From Gammaproteobacteria bacterium (GTDB lineage: Bacteria > Pseudomonadota > Gammaproteobacteria > Competibacterales > Competibacteraceae): a stretch of 50,368 nt of DNA. Shown here one piece after another: positions 17,055 through 24,104 of this stretch. The notes beneath the pieces are model-generated. The model did not search any database and had not been told where the DNA came from. It saw only the letters and a program-made list of their open reading frames with translations. Each line of letters starts with the position of its first letter. The first letter of the stretch is position 1. Made by a program: the position numbers and the translations under genes. Location of the stretch: assembly GCA_020846135.1 (NCBI GenBank), contig JADLEK010000055.1, positions 1 to 50,368 of the forward strand. Direction: 5' to 3'.

Positions 17055-17187
17055 CACGGAAGTCACGGAAGTCACGGAAGTCACGGAAGTCACGGAAGTC
17101 ACGGAAGTCACGGAAGTCACGGAAGTCACGGAAGTCACGGAAGTCACGGAAGTCACGGAAGTCACGGAAGTCACGGAAGTCACGGAA
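17055..17187. repeat. 9-bp minisatellite (GTCACGGAA), 14 perfect copies plus a partial
   Basis: Fourteen identical GTCACGGAA units run from 17062 to 17187, preceded by a partial CACGGAA at 17055-17061. The array starts 10 bases after the lon stop and ends 27 bases before the next gene. The end of lon itself carries related GGCGCGGAA/GGCGCGCAA words, which may be the seed. Perfect identity suggests recent expansion. Frames through it (e.g. Ser-His-Gly repeats) are artefacts. Confidence 0.97.
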
Positions 17188-17214
17188 AAAATCTGGACAT
17201 GAGGAATCGTTGCA

Positions 17215-17997
17215 TTGAACAGCTATTCGCGCAATCAAGATCTTTCCTGCTGGCAGGTGGGGAGTGGTTTGTTATTGCTGGCGTTATGGTCATCGCCGGG
17301 CCTGGTTCAAGCCGGTTGCGACGATCCGCCGGCCCGGCGGGTCAACTGGCTGCGCTGCGATAAACCCGGCGCGGATTTGCGCGGCCTGGATTTGCGGGAA
17401 GCGGTGCTGACCCAGATCAACCTGGCCCATGCCCAGTTGGCCGGCACCCGGTTCAATAATGCTGATCTGGGCAGCGCAACTCTGACTGAGGCTGATTTCA
17501 CTGGCGCTACCTTGAGTGATGCGCGGCTGGTTTCAGCCAGGCTGGAGCGGGCGACGTTCACCGGCGCAAATCTCACCGGTGCACGGCTGGATCGGACGGT
17601 ATTAACCGGAGCCAATCTGAGCGATGCGGATTTGGGCGGGGTGCGGCTGGATCAGGCTGATCTGCGCGGGGCTAATCTGAGCGGCGCGAAACTGGGCAGG
17701 GCCAATCTGACCCAGGCGAATCTGACTGGCGCTCAGTTGCCCAATGCAGATTTAAGCGGCGCAATTCTGCGTCGGGCGGTGCTGGAGGATGCGGTATTAA
17801 CCGGAGCGAATCTGCAAGGCGCGAATCTGACCGGAGCCGTGTTGCTTGATGCTGATTTCAGCGGGGCCAATCTGACCGAGGCCAATCTGGCCGAGGCGCG
17901 GATCGCTGGCGCCCGCTTCACCGATGCCAAGCTGGACAGCACCATCTGGCCGGATCGGCGACGTTGTCAGCCGGGGTCGGTGGGTGAATGCCGGTAG
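17215..17997 (+). CDS. Exported pentapeptide-repeat protein
   Basis: A TTG start at 17215, with GAGGA about 9 bases upstream, gives 260 residues. Residues 1-33 are a signal peptide (hydrophobic GSGLLLLALWSSPGLVQA, likely cleaved before GCDD). From about residue 55 to 245 the chain is almost entirely A(D/N)LXX-type pentapeptides (ADLRGLDLREA, ANLTGARLDRT), which fold as a right-handed quadrilateral beta helix. Such proteins act as scaffolds or DNA mimics; an exported one probably has an envelope role, but none can be named. No partner gene is evident. Confidence 0.85.
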   Translation: MNSYSRNQDLSCWQVGSGLLLLALWSSPGLVQAGCDDPPARRVNWLRCDKPGADLRGLDLREAVLTQINLAHAQLAGTRFNNADLGSATLTEADFTGATLSDARLVSARLERATFTGANLTGARLDRTVLTGANLSDADLGGVRLDQADLRGANLSGAKLGRANLTQANLTGAQLPNADLSGAILRRAVLEDAVLTGANLQGANLTGAVLLDADFSGANLTEANLAEARIAGARFTDAKLDSTIWPDRRRCQPGSVGECR

Positions 17998-18127
17998 GTT
18001 CTTTGTAGAGAACAGCGCTGCAATAGCCCCAAGAGCGCGAGCAAATTTCGCTTTTTCAGCCCTGTGAGCAAAGCAAAATCCCGTCTATCCTAACCATCCC
18101 GTCGTCACAACCTTGTTTGGAGGCATT

Positions 18128-18412
18128 ATGGCAATCCCTACCCGTGCTGAACTCGATGGCTTGATCCACAACCGCCTGGCGACCGATCCCGGCTTCCGCG
18201 ACGCTTTGCTGGCCGATCCTCGCGCCGCCGTGTCGAAACTGATGGGTATCCCCATACCCAACAGCGTCGCCATTGACGTACACGAGGAGAGTCTTTCCCA
18301 CGTCCATCTGGTCGTTCCGGCCAAGGCCTCTACCGGCGAACTGGCCGATAATGAACTCGAACAGGTCGCCGGCGGCGTCTGCTGGAGTAATTGCAGTGAC
18401 ATGGGTCCTTAG
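18128..18412 (+). CDS. NHLP-leader RiPP precursor peptide
   Basis: GGAGG directly precedes ATG 18128. The 94-residue product has the nitrile-hydratase-like leader (NHLP) pattern: LIHNRLATDPGFRDALLADPRAA, GIPIPNSVAIDVHEES, LSHVHLVVPA, then ELADNELEQVAGG ending in a double-glycine site at residues 82-83. The predicted core is 11 residues, VCWSNCSDMGP (84-94), with two Cys, two Ser and one Trp. NHLP leaders guide peptides to modifying enzymes. The adjacent radical SAM/SPASM gene is the likely maturase. The mature product is unknown. Confidence 0.9.
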   Translation: MAIPTRAELDGLIHNRLATDPGFRDALLADPRAAVSKLMGIPIPNSVAIDVHEESLSHVHLVVPAKASTGELADNELEQVAGGVCWSNCSDMGP

Positions 18413-18424
18413 AAATTCTACGCC

Positions 18425-18437
18425 CCGCCTCCGGCGG
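18425..18437 (+). promoter_or_regulatory. Small hairpin between precursor and maturase genes
   Basis: CCGCC (18425-18429) pairs with GGCGG (18433-18437) around TCC, 13 bases after the precursor stop, with no T tract behind it. It could damp read-through into the maturase so that precursor is made in excess, as in other RiPP operons. It is a weak five-pair stem. Confidence 0.3.
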
Positions 18438-18455
18438 CGTTGAAGCAACATCGTT

Positions 18456-20030
18456 ATGGCTAGTCAGCGTTTCGATGAGCGGATTTCTCGGGGCTTCAAC
18501 CGCCCGCTAGCGCTATCGACCCGACTGAGGACTTTCACCCAGGCGGGTCGCGCTTACGCCCATCTCTCAGCAGTGCCACTGACTTACCTGGCCGCATCCC
18601 CCGGTCTTCTTGAGCTACTCGGGGAGTTTTCGCAGCCACGGTATCTGTCGGACCTGGTCGGCGTTGGACTGAGCAGCGCTGACCAGCATTTCTTCACGAT
18701 GCTGCACCGCACCGGGGTTCTGGTTGACGCGGAATCGCCCGATCCGATACACGCGATCCCGACCAGTATCCCCAAATCGCAGACCCTCCTGCTCTACCCG
18801 ACCAATGCCTGTAATTTGCGCTGCATCTATTGCCATGCGACCTCCGGGCCAGAGGCAGGGCCACGGTTAAGCCATGAGCAGGCGATCAAGGGGGTTGACG
18901 ACTTCTTCGACGCCCTCGATGACCCGGTGCGGTTCGTGACACTGGGCTTCCACGGCGGTGGTGAACCGACTACTCATTTCAGCGTCATGCTGGCGGCGTG
19001 GGAACATTTCCAGCAGCGCGCCCGGCAGGCTGGCCGCATCGCATCGGTGCAGACCATCACCAACGGCGTTTTTGGGCCGAACGTGCTGGAGACGCTGCGC
19101 AAGCCGGAATGGCGGGTCGTCGTCTCCTATGACGGCCCCCGCCAAGGGGTGCAGCGACCCACCGCAACCGAACGGGACAGCCGCGTCCAGGTGGTCGCGA
19201 ATCTGCGGGCGCTGCGGGAGGCCGGCAAAATCGTCATGACCCGGGCGACGCTCACCCGCGACGGGTTGGATTCGCTACGGGCGTTGGTTGATGATGCCGC
19301 GGAAATCGGGATTCACCGGGTTCAGGTCGAGCCGGCCAGCATCGTGGGGCGCGGCGCCAACCTGCGCGACGGACCGCCGGATCCGCTGGCCTTCGCCGAG
19401 GCGTTTCTCGACGCTTTTCGTTATGCGTTGCGCACCGGGGTCCAGCTCAGCACCGCGGCCTGGTCACACCCCCGGGTCGGCAATGGTCGGTACTGCGCCG
19501 CCATCAGCGGAATCCGCGCCCTCACTCCCGACGGCTTTCTCTCCGCCTGCACCGAGGTCGGTGACGGCCGCAACCCCGACGATCCGTTCATCGTGGGTCG
19601 CCAACGGGCTGACCAGCCGCTGGAACTCTGGCCGATGCGCGAGACGTATCTGCAAAGCCGGATCGGCTACGATCTCCCCGATTGCCGGGACTGCTACATG
19701 GTCGATACCTGCGCCGGCGGCTGCGCCTCCAGGGCGCGCGCCCAAACCGGCCATACCCATGACCGTGACGAGCGGCACTGCATCATGAGCCGGCATATCA
19801 ATCCGCGCCTCATGGCCGACCTGGCCGACGGGCAACTCCTGCCCGACCCTGGCTGGCAACCGATGACGGCGGAACTCGATGGATCGAACTCGGCGCTGGC
19901 CGGGGTCAGCGGTCGTCTGGTCGCCCTCGTTCCACCCTTCGCCCGGTCCCGCTGGAACGCTGATGCGGATCGCCGTCCGGTTTTTCTCCCGCCCAAGGAT
20001 GCGCCCTGGTTCTTCCATCTGCCACCATGA
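18456..20030 (+). CDS. Radical SAM/SPASM peptide maturase
   Basis: The 524-residue protein has the radical SAM motif C119NLRC123IYC126 and GFHGGGEPTTH for SAM binding. It also has a complete seven-cysteine SPASM domain: C347-X12-G-X4-C365, C410-X2-C413-X5-C419-X3-C423, and C442. Two auxiliary Fe-S clusters are therefore expected, as in sactionine- and cyclophane-forming maturases. Residues about 45-95 look like a small winged-helix (RRE-like) leader-binding region. It lies 43 bases after the NHLP precursor. It probably makes C-S or C-C bonds on the core; the reaction cannot be told from sequence. Confidence 0.88.
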   Translation: MASQRFDERISRGFNRPLALSTRLRTFTQAGRAYAHLSAVPLTYLAASPGLLELLGEFSQPRYLSDLVGVGLSSADQHFFTMLHRTGVLVDAESPDPIHAIPTSIPKSQTLLLYPTNACNLRCIYCHATSGPEAGPRLSHEQAIKGVDDFFDALDDPVRFVTLGFHGGGEPTTHFSVMLAAWEHFQQRARQAGRIASVQTITNGVFGPNVLETLRKPEWRVVVSYDGPRQGVQRPTATERDSRVQVVANLRALREAGKIVMTRATLTRDGLDSLRALVDDAAEIGIHRVQVEPASIVGRGANLRDGPPDPLAFAEAFLDAFRYALRTGVQLSTAAWSHPRVGNGRYCAAISGIRALTPDGFLSACTEVGDGRNPDDPFIVGRQRADQPLELWPMRETYLQSRIGYDLPDCRDCYMVDTCAGGCASRARAQTGHTHDRDERHCIMSRHINPRLMADLADGQLLPDPGWQPMTAELDGSNSALAGVSGRLVALVPPFARSRWNADADRRPVFLPPKDAPWFFHLPP

Positions 20031-20039
20031 GTTTTAGCT

Positions 20040-21062
20040 GTGCCAACATCCTCTGTGGGTCCGTTGGGCGGGTGGGCCACCCTCGCTGACCTGTTCGCGG
20101 GGCATCGTTCCCCGGCGTATGCGCGGCTGGCCCAGGCTTGTGCAGCCGATCCACAGGTTGAAGCCCTCGGACCGCCACTGGTGGTGTTGCATGTGGTGCG
20201 GCTGGCGGCCTTACAGGGCCGCGCCCAGGACCCTTGGACGGGTGACCCGGACGCCTTCCGGCGCGATGCGCATACCCTGCACGACGAGGTCGCGGCGGCG
20301 GTAAGGCGGGGGATCGTGCAATTCACTGAACCGCTGCGGATGGCGGACCTGCTGCCAGGGTTGTTGATTGCCGCCGCCCGCTACCCGGATCGTCCGCTGC
20401 GCCTGATCGACATAGGGGCGTGCGCCGGACTCCACCTCAACCCTGAGTGCTACGAAATCCGCTATCCCCGGAGCGCCTGGTCACCGACCACGGCGGGCAT
20501 GACCCTGGAATGCGCCCTCGACGTACCGGCCCGCCTGCTGGAGCGGGAACTCGCCATTGCTGACCGGGTAGGGATCGATCTGGCACCGGTCGATCCGGCT
20601 GCGCCCGGGACTTTCGCCTACCTGCGATCCTTCTCCTGGGCCGGCGACCCCGATCGCGAGCAACGCCTCCAGTCCGCCCTGATAACCGTCGCTTCCCGTG
20701 CGCCGGAGGTGCGGGCCGGAAGTGTTATGGATCTCCTGCCCGACCTGCTCGCCGAGCGCGTTTCCCCGGATGCGGTAACGGCGATCATCGACAGCGCCAC
20801 GTCACGTTATCTGTCAGGCCGGGATGGTTTTCGGCTGGGCCGACTGCTGGACCGGATGGCCTGCCGTGGGCCGCTCGCGCTGGTCAGCCGGGGCAGGGCC
20901 GTACCCAACCAGGAAGGCTTGCCCACCAGCGTCGGCGTGATCGATCTCTCACGGCGGTGGTGCATCACCTACGCCGCCAGCGACCTGCTCTCCGAGCGGA
21001 TGCTGTGGGTTGGGTCCATCAGCGAGCGATTTGCGGGCCGTGACGCTGGACGGCATCCTTAA
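20040..21062 (+). CDS. DUF2332 family protein in RiPP locus
   Basis: A GTG start 10 bases after the maturase stop gives 340 residues. The pattern ADLLPGLLIAAARYPDRPLRLIDIGACAGLHLNPECY matches DUF2332, whose IGA-x-AGLNL glycine-rich loop recalls SAM-dependent methyltransferases. The C-terminal half (SVMDLLPDLLAERVSPDAVTAIIDSA) fits the same family. Function is unproven; co-directional placement with the maturase suggests a tailoring or accessory role. Its last 44 bases overlap the convergent sulfotransferase gene. Confidence 0.75.
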   Translation: MPTSSVGPLGGWATLADLFAGHRSPAYARLAQACAADPQVEALGPPLVVLHVVRLAALQGRAQDPWTGDPDAFRRDAHTLHDEVAAAVRRGIVQFTEPLRMADLLPGLLIAAARYPDRPLRLIDIGACAGLHLNPECYEIRYPRSAWSPTTAGMTLECALDVPARLLERELAIADRVGIDLAPVDPAAPGTFAYLRSFSWAGDPDREQRLQSALITVASRAPEVRAGSVMDLLPDLLAERVSPDAVTAIIDSATSRYLSGRDGFRLGRLLDRMACRGPLALVSRGRAVPNQEGLPTSVGVIDLSRRWCITYAASDLLSERMLWVGSISERFAGRDAGRHP

Positions 21063-21897
21063 CCCAGGCTTCCAGATCGGCGAGGTAAGTTTCCCAATCG
21101 AGGATGCCCGGCGCGTTGCTGCGATTCACCCAGGCCGCATGTTCCTCGGGGAAAATTTCGGCCATGAGGTCGGCGCAGTGTTGGTCGTAGACAGCGCGTA
21201 GTTCATCGCTGTCGAAAGCCATGAATCGGTCGAATCGTAGCGGAGCCTGGTTGGCATGGGCCAAATCGGCGCGCAGGGTCGAAACCGGAACCCCGACCAG
21301 AGCGGCGATCTCCGGCAAGCGGTCTTGAATATCGCGGGTGCGGATGCGCAAAGACCGGTCAGCGGGCAACAGGTCCGCCATCTCCCGCAGGTGCGCGGCC
21401 CAGTAGCGCATCAGCGGCGTCAGGGAGGAGTGGTCATCGCCGCGTTGATCCGGGTCAAGGTTATAAGTCCCTTCAGTCATTACCGCCAGGTACTCGCTCC
21501 CCCAGATCGAGTACGGGATCTGGATCATGCGCCGCGCCAATCGCTTACGCAGCACCATATCCAGCAGGGAGGACGCCCAGGATTGCACATCCCGAACGGT
21601 ATGCAGAAAGACCGCCTGGGGGAACTGGTCCCTCAGCACCTCGGCGTAGAGGTAGTGAGCGGTCGTGGAATCCATTTCCAGCGAGGCTGGAATCAGTCGC
21701 TGGCCGGTAGCGCGCAGGAACTCCTCATCGCTCAGTTCACCCTTGCGCCGCCTCAAGGCTGGACCCAGCAACTCCATCAATTGCCACTCATGACCGCTAC
21801 GATAGCGGCCAAAGAGCGTTGCCAGCGAAGTCGAACCCGTTTTGGGCAATCCGACGACATAGGCCTGGAAACGCAACCACGGTGGATGAGCGGACAT
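21019..21897 (-). CDS. Sulfotransferase family protein
   Basis: The 292-residue protein has the 5'-phosphosulfate-binding loop GLPKTGSTS at residues 16-24. It also has AVFLHTVRDVQSWASS, the 3'-phosphate region, and SLRIRTRDIQDRLPEIAALVGV, an arrangement typical of PAPS-dependent sulfotransferases. It would transfer sulfate from PAPS to a hydroxyl or amine. It is the last gene of a minus-strand unit 3 bases after the terpene-cyclase-like gene, facing the RiPP maturase genes. A sulfated natural product is possible; the acceptor is unknown. Confidence 0.85.
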   Translation of the reverse strand: MSAHPPWLRFQAYVVGLPKTGSTSLATLFGRYRSGHEWQLMELLGPALRRRKGELSDEEFLRATGQRLIPASLEMDSTTAHYLYAEVLRDQFPQAVFLHTVRDVQSWASSLLDMVLRKRLARRMIQIPYSIWGSEYLAVMTEGTYNLDPDQRGDDHSSLTPLMRYWAAHLREMADLLPADRSLRIRTRDIQDRLPEIAALVGVPVSTLRADLAHANQAPLRFDRFMAFDSDELRAVYDQHCADLMAEIFPEEHAAWVNRSNAPGILDWETYLADLEAWVKDAVQRHGPQIAR

Positions 21898-21900
21898 CGC

Positions 21901-22812
21901 TTAACTTCCTTTGAGGGTGGCCGCCATGACCAGCGCCCGTACACACAGCGCGGTCACCACGGCCCAGGATTGATAATGCCAGAGACCACCCAATTCGGTG
22001 TTTCCAGCCACATAAAGCGTGTCGGCAGGCCAGCCGCCATCCGGCTCTGAACATTGGGCAAGCCGCGTCGCCGCTTCGGACAGGTCGGTCACGCCGGGAT
22101 TCGCACTGACCGCAGCCACGACGAGCGCCTGCGCCATCCGATAGGGACTCAAGCCTCCTCTGCGCAATCGCTCCAAAGCGCGCGCGGCAGCGATCTCCAC
22201 CGTGGGCTGCAAGGCTTCAACCCCCGCAGCGACTGCACGGGTCAGGGCCAGATGGAGGTCGAGCGGATCAAGGTAGTAAGTCGATGCGGCTGCCTCGCTC
22301 CCGGTCGCGACCACCTCGATCAGCCAGGCGATCGCGGCATCCGTGGTCGGACCGGGGCCAATCACCGCGACGACATGGGCATTGGGGACCGCGTCAATGA
22401 CCGGACTCCAGCCAGACTCGAACCAGGTGGGGAAGCGACCATTAGCCAGCCGGGTCGCTGCCAGTGAGTCCGCCGTCTGGCCGCGCACCAGCAGATGATT
22501 CAGTCCCAACGCAAGCGCACACATCGCGGTGTCGTCGGTGTCAGGGGGAATGTTGGCGTAGTAGCGCCACAAGCCACCGGGTTGCACGGTGCGTTCAATA
22601 TGTTCCCGGGATCGCCGCACGATCTCGTCCATCCCGGCCAGCGGCAGGTCGCGCAGAGCGAGGATGCCAAGCGCGGTCAACGGGGCTGAAATATCGCGGC
22701 GCCCGGTCGCCGGCGCGGCATCCGGGTAGACCCAGCCAGGCCACTGACCGCGCGGCCCGAGTCCAGCCGCCAGGCGTGCGAGTGCGGTCTCAGCGAGGTT
22801 TCGCCACCTCAT
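21901..22812 (-). CDS. Terpene-cyclase-like alpha/alpha-toroid protein with DXDDTA motif
   Basis: The 303-residue, mostly helical protein carries D91-T-D-D94-T-A-M, the general-acid motif of class II terpene cyclases. It also has repeat words resembling prenyltransferase/squalene cyclase QW motifs (QPGGLWRYY; SEPDGGWPADTLYVAGNTELGGLW). At about 300 residues it is one barrel, much shorter than full class II cyclases (about 500 or more). It may therefore be a stand-alone beta-like domain or a non-terpene toroid. Its start overlaps the stop of the upstream gene by one base (TGATG). Confidence 0.65.
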   Translation of the reverse strand: MRWRNLAETALARLAAGLGPRGQWPGWVYPDAAPATGRRDISAPLTALGILALRDLPLAGMDEIVRRSREHIERTVQPGGLWRYYANIPPDTDDTAMCALALGLNHLLVRGQTADSLAATRLANGRFPTWFESGWSPVIDAVPNAHVVAVIGPGPTTDAAIAWLIEVVATGSEAAASTYYLDPLDLHLALTRAVAAGVEALQPTVEIAAARALERLRRGGLSPYRMAQALVVAAVSANPGVTDLSEAATRLAQCSEPDGGWPADTLYVAGNTELGGLWHYQSWAVVTALCVRALVMAATLKGS

Positions 22813-23867
22813 CAGATCTCACCGCTGCGATGCAACAGCCCCACATACAGTTTAGCCACCGGCAACATCCCCGATTCGTCAGCCGCGACCTTGACATGGG
22901 CCAGCCCCCAGAGCGGATTGCCCACCGGGTCGATCAGGCCAGTGACTACAGCCGCCCGGTCGGGATCGGCGACGCTACGGCTGATCAGGTGATCAAGGAG
23001 TTCGGGCCAGCCTTGCATTCTCGCCTGTTTCCAGTCATGCGCCGGCGACAGCTCCAGACCCACCCGCGATTCAGCCCCCGGCCCGATCTCGAAATGCAGC
23101 GCCTGTTTGTTCGCCGGAGTTGTAGCAGCCCACTCGGCCAGCAGATCGGCCTGCCGGGGATAACCTGCTGCCCGCAGCACGGTATGGATACTCTCGGGTT
23201 CAAGGCGGCGGATGGCGATGCGCATGGCTGATCCCGCGGCCCGGCTCACCATCGCGCCGACCGCAAAGAGATCCCCATCATCCGGAATGGTTTCCACCAC
23301 CCGCGCCAGCGCCGTCGCAGTCGCCGGGTCGGGCCAGACGCCGCTGAGTTCCGCCGTAGCCATGACCGTTGCCTCGACGAAGCGGTGAAAGGCGTTGGGT
23401 AGCTGACCGGGCCGGGGCAGGTCGCGCGTTCCCCGAGGCGCAAGGAAGATACCGGGTGCGGCCACCGGGCCAGCGGGATCGGCAGGGGCATCGACCTCAA
23501 TCAGCAGGTAGCGGGCGACGCGAGGAAGCGAACCCTCCCGGCGTTGCCAGCGCTCGAGTACGGCAGCCAGATCGCGCGCCCGCACCGGATCAGCCCACCC
23601 GGCCTGGCGATCCGGGTTGCACAAGACGGCGATCAGTGCGGCAAAGCCGGGATCGCCGGGGATCGCGGCGGCGAAGAAGTCCACCGCAGTCGGGCCGGCC
23701 AGCCGGATCTCCAGCCCGAGCGGCCCGGTCGCCAGAGCCTGTGGTAACCGCCGGGCGATGGCCTCAAGACTATGGCGGGTGCGGTCGTCAGCCAGACCGA
23801 CCGGCAACCGGGCAAGGGCGGCGGCAATCGCGGCGGAGAGGTCCGGGACGGGTGCGGAGGAGTTCAT
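22812..23867 (-). CDS. Unknown protein of RiPP-like locus
   Basis: The 351-residue protein, rich in Ala, Arg and Pro, has no signal peptide or clear membrane segment. I do not recognise the family. Distinct blocks include HFEIGPGAESRVGLELSP, AIRRLEPESIHTVLRAAGYP and GMLPVAKLYVGLLH at the C-terminus, giving an alternating strand-helix feel. It is coupled by TGATG to the terpene-cyclase-like gene downstream, and its own ATG overlaps the stop of a short upstream frame (ATGA). It therefore belongs to a tightly coupled minus-strand operon, and its role is probably in the same pathway. Confidence 0.75.
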   Translation of the reverse strand: MNSSAPVPDLSAAIAAALARLPVGLADDRTRHSLEAIARRLPQALATGPLGLEIRLAGPTAVDFFAAAIPGDPGFAALIAVLCNPDRQAGWADPVRARDLAAVLERWQRREGSLPRVARYLLIEVDAPADPAGPVAAPGIFLAPRGTRDLPRPGQLPNAFHRFVEATVMATAELSGVWPDPATATALARVVETIPDDGDLFAVGAMVSRAAGSAMRIAIRRLEPESIHTVLRAAGYPRQADLLAEWAATTPANKQALHFEIGPGAESRVGLELSPAHDWKQARMQGWPELLDHLISRSVADPDRAAVVTGLIDPVGNPLWGLAHVKVAADESGMLPVAKLYVGLLHRSGEI

Positions 23868-24007
23868 AGAATCATCGCCAGGGGATCGAGGTCATCTTCG
23901 CCATAGCCGGGTTTACACCAGCCGATTGCTGGCGGTACATCGTACAGGCGCCCAGGGCCGAAATCGTTTAGGCGGTTTCCAGCAAAGATTTTACCGATTA
24001 GCTTGGT
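23864..24007 (-). pseudogene. Start-less open frame coupled to the 351-residue protein gene
   Basis: On the minus strand a frame of 47 codons is open from just after a TAG and ends in TGA at 23864-23866, overlapping the next ATG as ATGA. It encodes KIFAGNRLNDFGPG, then RLYDVPPAIGWCKPGYGE and DDLDPLAMIL. It contains no early ATG, GTG or TTG; only CTG, ATC and ATT codons could start it. The coupling and protein-like composition suggest a real gene that lost its 5' end. A CGTCATTCCCGC-type repeat lies just upstream at 24043. It could be a remnant or a small peptide with a rare start. Confidence 0.45.
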
Positions 24008-24042
24008 CTATTCATTATGCTTGGCCCCCAAACTTTGTTTTC

Positions 24043-24070
24043 CGTCATTCCCGCAGATGCAGGTACGACG
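24043..24070. repeat. Interspersed CGTCATTCCCGC-type repeat (degenerate)
   Basis: CCGTCATTCCCGCAGATGC followed by an imperfect inverted arm ending CGACGG matches a repeat type common in proteobacterial intergenic DNA. A better copy is at 26025-26050. It lies upstream of the truncated frame at 23864-24007. Confidence 0.5.
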
Positions 24071-24104
24071 GAAAAGGTAGATAACAAGCGAAAGTCCTGA
24101 ATCC

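Noticed and set aside
16926..17363. Long frames of Ser-His-Gly, Val-Thr-Ser and Arg-Asp-Phe repeats on both strands
   Set aside because: They are translations of the 9-bp minisatellite, which has no stops in several frames. None has a ribosome site or a non-repeat domain.
19694..20326. Minus-strand frame of 210 codons across the maturase/DUF2332 junction
   Set aside because: It lies opposite two genes with clear motifs, and its product is rich in Ser, Arg and Pro with no domain.
22054..23231. Long plus-strand frames opposite the unknown and terpene-cyclase-like genes
   Set aside because: Low-complexity Arg/Pro/Gly/Gln composition typical of antisense shadows in GC-rich DNA. The minus-strand genes are coupled and have recognisable motifs.
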